Source: Clostridium_AB sp036639235 (GTDB lineage: Bacteria > Bacillota > Clostridia > Clostridiales > Caloramatoraceae). From it: a DNA stretch of 5,212 bases. Where the stretch lies: positions 1 to 5,212 of the forward strand of contig NZ_JAVWJB010000073.1 of assembly GCF_036639235.1 (NCBI RefSeq), in the 5' to 3' direction. Position numbers and translations under genes: made by a program. Below are positions 1 through 5,212 of this stretch, piece after piece; the stretch's first letter is position 1, and each line of letters starts with the position of its first letter. The notes under the pieces were generated by a model. It did not search any database. It saw nothing but the letters and a program-made list of their open reading frames with translations, and had not been told where the DNA came from.

Positions 1-3000
1 ACTTAAATCATTTTAATACTCAGCTTAGAAAAGCTAAGAGCATGGTTGGTAAGATTCCAAGTGGATCTACGAAGAGAAGTTTAAGTTCTAGGGTATCTGT
101 TTGTGAAAATGTTATAAGGGCAACAGAATCAACTGTTAAGCTTGAGGATAGCATGAACAAGAATTCACATACTTTAAGTAGTGTTCCTACATTTGAAATA
201 TATATTAATAATGCAAATAAATATATTAATAGAATTCCAGAGGGAATACATTCATCTGCGAAGGTTGGACTTTCTAAGAGAAGTTATAGCAGATTTAACA
301 ATATAAGAGATATTAAGGTTAAGAATACTATTGAATATAGCTATGCAAATCAGCTGTATAATGAGGCTAGTATGCTATACCAAAAAGCACTTGCAAATTC
401 AACTAAGGATAATGTTGCAGCAGCTGATATAAAGGTTAGTGAGGCTTTAAAGGCTGTTTATGCAGTTTCAACAAGTGTTATTAAGGACAAGCTAAGAGGC
501 AATATTAAGGTTTTAATTAACAAGGTAAGTAAGCTTCCAGGTTCAGGGATTACAGGGGGAGGCTCAGGTGGTTCAGGAGGCGGTGGATCAACTCTACCAC
601 CAGTAGATTTAGCTAAGCCAACTATAAGACTTAATGGTGCTGTAAATAATTACATAAATAAGAATGATAAATTTATAGATCCAGGATATACTGCTACTGA
701 TTCAGTTGATGGGGATATAACATACAAGGTTCAAGTAACTTACCAACAAAATGGTAAGCCAATATCAAGTATTAACACATCAACAGAAGGTACGTATATG
801 ATTGTTTATACTGTAACAAATAGCCGTAACAAGACACAGACAACATATAGATGGCTAACAGTTGGAGCAGCTACTAATCCTGGGGGTGGCGGCTCAGGTG
901 GCTCAGGTGGCTCAGGTGGCAACACAGGTTCAGATGTAACACCACCAGTAATAACTCTAAAAGGTGATTCAAGAATATTTGTTAAGTATGGAGGAACCTT
1001 TACAGATCCAGGATATACTGCTACAGATAATGTTGATGGTGCTAGCGTAAGAGTAGAGCAAGAAATTTACTATAATAACTATCAAAAGGTAACATTTATA
1101 GATACAAGAAAAGCAGGTTTCTATAGTATTACATATAAAGCTACTGACAGGGCTGGTAATAAAACAGAGGTAGTAAGAACTGTTACTGTTGAGGAAATTA
1201 ATGCTGATAGTGATGGATCAGTAATTATGTCTACTATTGATGGAATAAACGTGGACTTAAAGGTAGCAGCTAACTTAACATCCCCTGATGAGATTAAATA
1301 TGTACAGGGTGACGAGCTTAGAGGTATTAAGGTATCAGCTGCAAGCTCTAAGGCCTATATAGAAATAAAAGGGAATAATGCTAGTACGATTGCCTCTGGA
1401 ACTGGTGCAGTTGAGTATACAGGTAATTTAGCAGATTATGATGAGCTAACTATTGTAAGTAGGTCTGCAGACTATAAGGATATAAGATATTATAAGGTTA
1501 AGCTTACAAGAATAGGGGCTGGGGATAATGTTTCAATAGCTAGGGCTATATTAGAGTCTGATAATATAAGACAAGTATACAAGGTACTACTTGGAGCTTA
1601 TCCAGGGATAGTTAATAAAGAGTGGGAAAACTCATATGTTAAGGAAGTTTCAGATGGTAAGCCTGGTATAGTTATTGTTAAGGGCAGCGGATACAATAAG
1701 GTGTATAGTTTTGAAGGAACAGATATGAGGGTAGACCCATCTAATACTGTTGCATATAACATAATAAGAGATACATTATTTGATGTTAATGATAGAAGAA
1801 TAACTGACATGGATAAAACTTCAAAGGATTCATTTATTCAGGCTCAAATAACAGAGGCTACATCTAAATATTTAAGAGATGGTGTGGATAAGACTAAAAG
1901 AGTTAACCATTCTAAGGCTAAGGAACATCTATTTAAGATGGTAGAGGCAACTGATGGAAAAACTATAAGAGAAAATTTAATAAATTATATAAGACTAGAT
2001 GTAAGTCCACTTCAACTAGGAACTAACTTAGAAACTAAGGATATAAGTGAGTACTTAGATAGTGAGTATTATGAGGTCTTAAATGATACAAATGGTTCAA
2101 TACGAAATATGATACGTAACTTAACTATTGGACTTGAGTACAATAAGAACTATCCAAACATTAAGTCTCTAATTGTTGATAGTGCTAATAGTAAGGCAAT
2201 AGTAAAAACAATTAGTAGTATTACATCTCTTAAGTCATCAATGAATACAGAGGGATGTGAAGGAGATTTAAGAAATCTTTTAACTAGGCTTGAGAATGTA
2301 ACAAAGCATAGACGAGAAACAACTGGAATAGATAAGAAGGTGTTTAAACCTTTAGGTGATAAGACACTTGATTATACTATGAAACAAGAAACAGACAAGG
2401 ATCCTAAGCCAGGTGTAACTTCAGAGGAAGATAATTATTACTACTATGATGTTAATTATAAGAAATATATAGATCAAATTATAATAGCACTTGGAGGTAA
2501 GACTGATAGTGTTGTAGCAGTAGAAAATGGTATAAGGGAAGCTAATAAATTAGCTAAAAAGGAGAATTCAGAAGATCTTAATGAAATAATTAGGATTCTT
2601 AAAAACTCTCCAGCTGTATTAACTGATGATAATGCTGAGGATCTACTTGCTATGCTTTATAAAGTAAGTGATAGAATACCTAATGCAACAACTAAAAAGT
2701 TTAGAGAATTAGGTTCTACAAGTGACATAGATATTGTTAAGAGAAAAGAAATAGCACAGGTTTTACGGGACCTTATAGCTAAGGATACAAATTATTCTGG
2801 AGATAAGATTAATACACTAACTATTAAGAAGTTAATAGCTAATAGTAGTAGATTAGATTTAGATAGTAGGAGTAATTTTATTATTCAAAACGCTATGGAT
2901 ACATATGAATCTCAATTAGCATTATTTGAATCATTAGAGACTAAAATGCTAACTACTTATAAATACCAGCATAAGTTTATAGAAACTCCAAATCAAGGTG

Positions 3001-3401
3001 GGGATGTTGATAATTCTCAGCAGTGGCTAAAGTTGAGAAGAACATTAATAGATGATATACGTGATTATATAAGTAATGCTAAGTTAACCTTAGAGTGGAG
3101 AACTCCAGGTTGGGATGGAAAATTTGAAGTTAATGAGACAGGGTCAAGTAAGGCGTATACTGATAATGAATATAAAATTACCCACTTTATTCTATACAAT
3201 AATGAATTGTTAAAGGATAGTAATAATGTGATAATTAATCAAAGTCAGTATGATTTAGTACAAAAGCTTAAGAGTACAGCTTCATTTAGAAGCGGCACCT
3301 CAGTTAAGGGTATTGATGCTATTATGAATGAAATAGTTACAGAAGCAATGAAAATTAATGCACCAATTCCAGAAGGGCCAGTTAAACCGGTTAAGCCTTA
3401 A
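1..3401 (+). CDS. Large modular surface/secreted protein with two DUF5011-type Ig-like domains (5' end outside window)
   Basis: The frame is open from base 3 and stops at TAA 3399-3401. The ATG at 42 lacks a Shine-Dalgarno site and the codons before it read as normal protein (LNHFNTQLRKAKS), so this is the C-terminal part of a longer protein. Numbering from that ATG: residues 1-168 are helical with I/L-P-x-G motifs at 5-8, 65-68 and 165-167. Residues 172-183 and 281-293 are Gly/Ser linkers. Residues ~192-275 and ~301-384 are Ig-like domains with the DUF5011 signature (DPGYTATDxVDG, then GxYxxxYxxT and a TV end). Residues ~392-491 look beta-rich and end YYKVKLTR, like cadherin-like beta-sandwich domains. 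Residues ~492-1100 are mainly helical and unrecognised. The tail is PVKPVKP, with no LPXTG motif or membrane segment. Such Ig domains usually act as spacers or adhesive modules on the cell surface. An extracellular structural or adhesive role is inferred; the specific function is unknown. Only two cysteines (21, 739) are visible. Confidence 0.88.
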   Translation, partial: LNHFNTQLRKAKSMVGKIPSGSTKRSLSSRVSVCENVIRATESTVKLEDSMNKNSHTLSSVPTFEIYINNANKYINRIPEGIHSSAKVGLSKRSYSRFNNIRDIKVKNTIEYSYANQLYNEASMLYQKALANSTKDNVAAADIKVSEALKAVYAVSTSVIKDKLRGNIKVLINKVSKLPGSGITGGGSGGSGGGGSTLPPVDLAKPTIRLNGAVNNYINKNDKFIDPGYTATDSVDGDITYKVQVTYQQNGKPISSINTSTEGTYMIVYTVTNSRNKTQTTYRWLTVGAATNPGGGGSGGSGGSGGNTGSDVTPPVITLKGDSRIFVKYGGTFTDPGYTATDNVDGASVRVEQEIYYNNYQKVTFIDTRKAGFYSITYKATDRAGNKTEVVRTVTVEEINADSDGSVIMSTIDGINVDLKVAANLTSPDEIKYVQGDELRGIKVSAASSKAYIEIKGNNASTIASGTGAVEYTGNLADYDELTIVSRSADYKDIRYYKVKLTRIGAGDNVSIARAILESDNIRQVYKVLLGAYPGIVNKEWENSYVKEVSDGKPGIVIVKGSGYNKVYSFEGTDMRVDPSNTVAYNIIRDTLFDVNDRRITDMDKTSKDSFIQAQITEATSKYLRDGVDKTKRVNHSKAKEHLFKMVEATDGKTIRENLINYIRLDVSPLQLGTNLETKDISEYLDSEYYEVLNDTNGSIRNMIRNLTIGLEYNKNYPNIKSLIVDSANSKAIVKTISSITSLKSSMNTEGCEGDLRNLLTRLENVTKHRRETTGIDKKVFKPLGDKTLDYTMKQETDKDPKPGVTSEEDNYYYYDVNYKKYIDQIIIALGGKTDSVVAVENGIREANKLAKKENSEDLNEIIRILKNSPAVLTDDNAEDLLAMLYKVSDRIPNATTKKFRELGSTSDIDIVKRKEIAQVLRDLIAKDTNYSGDKINTLTIKKLIANSSRLDLDSRSNFIIQNAMDTYESQLALFESLETKMLTTYKYQHKFIETPNQGGDVDNSQQWLKLRRTLIDDIRDYISNAKLTLEWRTPGWDGKFEVNETGSSKAYTDNEYKITHFILYNNELLKDSNNVIINQSQYDLVQKLKSTASFRSGTSVKGIDAIMNEIVTEAMKINAPIPEGPVKPVKP
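555..590 (+). repeat. Gly/Ser linker-coding stretch 1
   Basis: Twelve codons encode only Gly and Ser (residues 172-183, pattern GGGSGGSGGGGS). They join the N-terminal helical part of the surface protein to the first Ig-like domain. The codons vary (GGG, GGA, GGC, GGT), so this copy is older or more diverged than linker 2. The likely role is a flexible hinge. Confidence 0.8.
677..1024 (+). repeat. DNA-level repeat shared by the two Ig-like domains
   Basis: The segments 677-697 and 1004-1024 are identical over 21 bases and encode the DPGYTAT core of each Ig-like domain. The rest of the two domains has diverged considerably at protein level. This is consistent with intragenic domain duplication, with the core strand conserved or homogenised by recombination. 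Confidence 0.75.
882..920 (+). repeat. Gly/Ser linker-coding stretch 2 with 9-bp tandem repeats
   Basis: Thirteen codons encode Gly and Ser (residues 281-293) between the two Ig-like domains. Within it, the 9-mer GGCTCAGGT occurs three times head-to-tail without mismatch at 891-899, 900-908 and 909-917. This encodes a repeated Gly-Ser-Gly unit. Perfect in-frame tandem repeats of this size can expand or contract by slippage and change linker length without breaking the frame. Confidence 0.85.
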
Positions 3402-3442
3402 GAAATTTAAGTAATGGACGATAACTGGTAATAAAGTTAATA

Positions 3443-3468
3443 TTAGGCCTCATATTTTTGAGGCCTAA
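3443..3468. terminator. Perfect 10-bp hairpin after the surface-protein gene, lacking a U-tract
   Basis: TTAGGCCTCA (3443-3452) pairs perfectly with TGAGGCCTAA (3459-3468) around a 6-nt loop. It lies 42 bases after the stop codon of the large gene, where a terminator is expected. The bases after it are CTAATATATATATAGGG rather than a run of T, and no T-run exists on the other strand either. It may be a weak or factor-assisted terminator, or a 3'-end stabilising hairpin. The stem is certain; the function is inferred. Confidence 0.5.
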
Positions 3469-3524
3469 CTAATATATATATAGGGTTTGAAAAGAAAGTT
3501 TTAATGTAAGGTTGAATTGTACTA

Positions 3525-3553
3525 TTTACAAAAAACTGTTTAAAATCTATGAT
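3525..3553 (+). promoter_or_regulatory. Predicted sigma-A promoter for the intergenic RNA
   Basis: TTTACA (3525-3530, 5/6 match to TTGACA) is separated by exactly 17 bases from TATGAT (3548-3553, 5/6 match to TATAAT). The expected start is near base 3560. An ATTGTACT box (3516-3523) abuts the -35 on its upstream side and could be a regulator site. No open reading frame of normal length follows, so this promoter would drive a non-coding transcript. Confidence 0.5.
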
Positions 3554-3559
3554 ATTTTG

Positions 3560-3954
3560 GAACAATCCAAATGATTCCATATTAAAAGAATAAATATATT
3601 TTAAATATGGTCTTGTAATTCATGGCTTTTTTAAGTACAATATACCTATAATTCAAAATAAGGTATATAATGGTGAATGGGCTAGCTTTAACTAGGTATT
3701 CACAGTTAAATCGTATACTTCGCTCAATTGATGAGTTTTAATATATAACTTTACATGTTAAAATTGTACCTAAACTAGTATTTTCTAGTATCTTCAATAA
3801 TGAGCAATCATTATTAAGGAACTTAGAAATAATAAATTCAAAATTGTACCAAAAATCTCATGTTATTACGTGAGTGCTTTAAGTCTCATTCCCAAGAGCT
3901 TAAAGTTCTAAAAAAGCACTTTGTTTTGGCTTGCCAAACAAAGTGTTTTTTTTT
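3560..3954 (+). ncRNA. Candidate structured non-coding RNA of about 395 nt, family unrecognised
   Basis: This gene-free stretch lies between a good promoter and a strong intrinsic terminator and contains a chain of stems. Listed left arm/right arm: 3577-3587/3599-3610 (one bulge); TATACCT 3641-3647/AGGTATA 3661-3667; 3673-3685/3692-3703 (7+4 bp with an internal loop); ACTAG 3774-3778/CTAGT 3785-3789; AATAATGA 3796-3803/TCATTATT 3808-3815, closed by a GCAA tetraloop of GNRA type; 3857-3863/3868-3874 (one G-U pair); 3877-3886/3895-3905 (one bulge); and the terminator. The 10-mer AAATTGTACC occurs at 3761 and 3841, and AGTACAAT at 3634 can pair with the ATTGTAC core of either. I see no hallmark of RNase P RNA, tmRNA, SRP RNA, a T-box or a common riboswitch. 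AT-rich DNA forms chance hairpins, so the case rests on promoter, terminator and stem density together. Confidence 0.42.
3910..3954 (+). terminator. Strong intrinsic terminator, possibly bidirectional
   Basis: The core arms are 3917-3929 and 3934-3945: twelve base pairs with one bulged T (3927) and a CTTG loop (3930-3933). Nine T residues (3946-3954) follow. Six A residues (3910-3915) precede the stem, so it can extend by A-T pairs and could also terminate transcription on the minus strand. It ends the predicted intergenic RNA and insulates the downstream gene. Confidence 0.88.
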
Positions 3955-4052
3955 GTGTTACTTGAATACTATAGTTATGTAGGACAAAATTAATATTTTA
4001 TAAGTTATTTGCTTGTAAACAATCTAAATTATTATATATTTTTGTTTTTAAG

Positions 4053-4081
4053 TTCAAAATAGAAAACATTAAGTGTATAAT
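4053..4081 (+). promoter_or_regulatory. Predicted sigma-A promoter for the zinc-ribbon membrane protein gene
   Basis: A perfect TATAAT (4076-4081) lies 17 bases after TTCAAA (4053-4058, 4/6 match to TTGACA). The start would be near 4088, giving a leader of about 26 nt. It lies about 100 bases after the preceding terminator, so the gene is likely transcribed alone. Bases 3955-4052 hold nothing else I can recognise. Confidence 0.6.
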
Positions 4082-4100
4082 AGTAATAACACCTAAAAAA

Positions 4101-4105
4101 GGAGG
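4101..4105 (+). promoter_or_regulatory. Strong ribosome binding site (GGAGG)
   Basis: GGAGG, within AAAAAAGGAGGGG, lies 8 bases before the ATG at 4114. It fixes that start and suggests efficient translation. Confidence 0.85.
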
Positions 4106-4113
4106 GGTTCAAA

Positions 4114-4647
4114 ATGAATAAAAAAGCTAAAGGAGCTATAGCTGCAGTGGCTGCAATTTCAGCAGCAGTAGGTGCAGTATTTCTTACTAAGAAGGTCGGT
4201 GCTTTTCTAAAGGAAGGTAGATGTAAAGAGTGTGGAAAAAAGATAGACAATGAGCTTTTTACAGTTTATGAACCTGAAGACATGGCATACCTATCAAGGG
4301 ACTGTGTTGATTCTAAGTTTGCATCAAGGGGAGAAGTATGTGAGGATTGTTTTGATTGCATATACGGACCGGCAATTGATGCTTATAACGGGGCACTTGA
4401 TGCTTCAAGTGGTGTAAAGATTTATTTCAAGGATTTCCAAGGCGAAGTTGATTATGTAGAGGAAGTTAAAAAGGTTTCTACAGAATGCTTTGAATCTAAG
4501 GACGAGGCTCTATATGCTATTAAAACAATGGCTGCTTACCTTGAATGTGATATTGTTTTTGACGTTGAATTTTTCAGTGAAGTTATAAATGAACAAAGTG
4601 GAAAAAGAGTTATGTATAAGGTAAAGGGTATAATAGCTAAAAGCTAA
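4114..4647 (+). CDS. Membrane-anchored protein with zinc-ribbon-like cysteine pairs, function unknown
   Basis: The gene encodes 177 residues from an ATG with an excellent RBS. Residues ~7-24 form an Ala-rich hydrophobic segment after MNKKAK, either a membrane anchor or an uncleaved signal. No lipobox cysteine is seen. Next come CKEC (37-40) and CEDC (76-79), two CxxC pairs about 35 residues apart that could bind one zinc ion as a zinc ribbon. Additional cysteines are at 64, 82, 125 and 145. The C-terminal part (~125-177) follows the pattern helix (DEALYAIKTMAAYLECD), strand (IVFDVEFF), turn, strand (KRVMYKVKGIIA). That outline loosely recalls small alpha/beta domains such as the YbjQ/UPF0145 group, but this is a weak impression. 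The gene has its own promoter and terminator. The protein is likely real and membrane-bound; I do not recognise the family and assign no function. Confidence 0.88.
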   Translation: MNKKAKGAIAAVAAISAAVGAVFLTKKVGAFLKEGRCKECGKKIDNELFTVYEPEDMAYLSRDCVDSKFASRGEVCEDCFDCIYGPAIDAYNGALDASSGVKIYFKDFQGEVDYVEEVKKVSTECFESKDEALYAIKTMAAYLECDIVFDVEFFSEVINEQSGKRVMYKVKGIIAKS

Positions 4648-4689
4648 TATATCTATAAGCTTTTTCCTAGTTTAATATTTTAAATACAT

Positions 4690-4721
4690 GCATCCCAATT
4701 AAATATTGGGGTGCTTTTTTT
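4690..4721 (+). terminator. Intrinsic terminator of the zinc-ribbon protein gene
   Basis: GCATCCCAAT (4690-4699) pairs with ATTGGGGTGC (4705-4714) over ten base pairs, with one G-U pair and a TAAAT loop. Seven T residues follow (4715-4721). It lies 42 bases after the stop codon and ends this single-gene unit. Confidence 0.9.
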
Positions 4722-4803
4722 GATTTACATTAGCATTTAAGTTTTAGGGTAAATATTATATATAAGGTTGAGAATAGATGAAAAATAGTCGAAAAATATA
4801 TGG

Positions 4804-4817
4804 TAGCCTATAGGCTA
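4804..4817. promoter_or_regulatory. Perfect 14-bp palindrome in the leader of the next gene (possible operator)
   Basis: TAGCCTATAGGCTA is its own reverse complement. It ends 19 bases before the ATG at 4837, just ahead of the ribosome binding site. A dimeric repressor could bind here as DNA. As RNA, the whole sequence cannot fold into a tight hairpin without opening its centre, so a DNA operator is the more natural reading. I could not identify a convincing sigma-A promoter between 4722 and 4803, so its position relative to the transcription start is unknown. Confidence 0.4.
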
Positions 4818-4827
4818 TTTGGAAGGT

Positions 4828-4832
4828 AGGTG
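4828..4832 (+). promoter_or_regulatory. Ribosome binding site (AGGTG) of the 3'-truncated membrane protein gene
   Basis: AGGTG, within GGAAGGTAGGTG, lies 4 bases before the ATG at 4837. A second purine-rich stretch, GGAAGG (4821-4826), is 10 bases away. Either supports this start codon, which opens a frame running to the window edge. Confidence 0.6.
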
Positions 4833-4836
4833 CATT

Positions 4837-5212
4837 ATGACAAGTTCGGTTTTTAATTTAGCCCTATTAGGAGCATTAGGATTTTTTCTATGCTTTGTTA
4901 TGTATGGCTATCTTAGGTTTAGGAAAAAAAGCAAAACAGCAAGGAAGGTAAGTGGAGTTTTCTTACTAACAGGTATATTGATTTTACTAGGATATATTGT
5001 TCTTATAGCAGTCTCCTTTTTTGCACCATCGATTATAAAGGATTATGCAGGTCAGGTTAAAGCAGAATCTTCACATGGAATAACTAGTTATAAGGGACTT
5101 GAGGGAAGTGTTTTTAATGGACAAAGTAGAAGGGAATCTACAGGAAACCTAAAAGTAGATGCTATTCTAGAAAAGGGAGATGCTCTACTTATTCAAAATA
5201 ATATGCAAAAGG
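4837..5212 (+). CDS. Membrane protein with two N-terminal transmembrane segments (3' end outside window)
   Basis: This is an uninterrupted frame from the ATG at 4837 to the right edge (125 complete codons), too incomplete to show a stop. The protein begins MTSSVFNLALLGALGFF. Predicted membrane segments are residues ~5-25 and ~40-63. A strongly basic loop lies between them (RFRKKSKTARK, 27-37) and should be cytoplasmic, which places both ends outside. After the second segment comes a polar part with SSHGITSYKGLEGSVFNG and then KVDAILEKGDALLIQNN. The product could be a membrane-tethered extracytoplasmic protein. I do not recognise a family and the C-terminal domain that would define it is missing. 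The gene follows a terminator and a 14-bp palindrome, so it is probably a new transcription unit. Confidence 0.82.
   Translation, partial: MTSSVFNLALLGALGFFLCFVMYGYLRFRKKSKTARKVSGVFLLTGILILLGYIVLIAVSFFAPSIIKDYAGQVKAESSHGITSYKGLEGSVFNGQSRRESTGNLKVDAILEKGDALLIQNNMQK

Noticed and set aside
22..38. Small hairpin CTTAG/CTAAG at the left edge
   Set aside because: Five base pairs inside coding sequence are easily explained by chance and have no functional context.
42..44. ATG at 42 as the true start of the surface protein
   Set aside because: There is no Shine-Dalgarno site before it. The frame stays open to the left edge with plausible coding sequence, and the region looks like the middle of a repeat-containing protein rather than a signal peptide.
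1598..1810. 70-codon open frame on the minus strand within the surface-protein gene
   Set aside because: It lies wholly inside a long, well-supported coding region on the other strand. The translated sequence is low in complexity and looks like an antisense shadow.
3516..3850. CRISPR array from the repeated ATTGTAC boxes
   Set aside because: The repeats are only 7-10 bases long, irregularly spaced and in mixed orientation, with no spacer structure.
3560..3954. RNase P RNA, tmRNA or a common riboswitch as the identity of the intergenic RNA
   Set aside because: The length would suit RNase P or tmRNA, but I see no conserved GAGGAAAGTCC-like core, no tRNA-like end, no T-box sequence and no familiar riboswitch core.
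4032..4250. 72-codon open frame on the minus strand overlapping the start of the zinc-ribbon protein gene
   Set aside because: It overlaps the promoter, RBS and anchor-coding part of a convincing gene. Its hydrophobic Ala-rich stretch is the complement of that gene's Ala codons.
4724..4802. Sigma-A promoter for the last gene (TTTACA 4724-4729, TTGAGA 4768-4773)
   Set aside because: Neither -35-like hexamer has a reasonable -10 at 16-18 bases. The nearest TATTAT- or TATATG-like hexamers are 23-24 bases away.

Overview
The window is AT-rich DNA with Clostridium-like features. Codons are A/T-ending, the Shine-Dalgarno site is strong (GGAGGGG), intrinsic terminators end in long U-tracts, and the large gene encodes a modular Gram-positive-type surface protein. 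A low-GC Firmicute, probably of the class Clostridia, is the best guess; no gene here fixes the genus. All genes are on the + strand.

Bases 1-3401 hold the 3' part of a very large gene. Its reading frame is already open at the left edge, and the first in-window ATG (base 42) has no ribosome binding site, so the true start lies upstream. The visible part reads as a modular extracellular protein. It starts with alpha-helical segments carrying recurring I/L-P-x-G motifs. Two Ig-like domains of the DUF5011 type follow, each preceded by a Gly/Ser linker, then a third predicted beta-rich domain. The last ~600 residues are mostly helical and not recognised. There is no LPXTG sorting signal and no C-terminal membrane anchor.

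Bases 3402-4113 have no convincing protein gene but are not empty. A perfect hairpin follows the stop codon. A good sigma-A-like promoter (3525-3553) then precedes a hairpin-rich stretch that ends at a strong intrinsic terminator (3910-3954). The simplest reading is an independently transcribed, structured non-coding RNA of about 395 nt. It contains repeated ATTGTAC/GTACAAT boxes and a potential stem that competes with the terminator. I do not recognise its family, and it is the most interesting part of the window.

Bases 4053-4721 form a single-gene transcription unit: promoter, strong RBS, a 177-residue membrane-anchored protein with zinc-ribbon-like cysteine pairs, and an intrinsic terminator. 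From 4837 to the right edge is the 5' part of another gene. It encodes a protein with two N-terminal membrane segments and sits just behind a perfect 14-bp palindrome. With terminators or hairpins between every pair of genes, the genes look like separate units, and no common pathway can be inferred.
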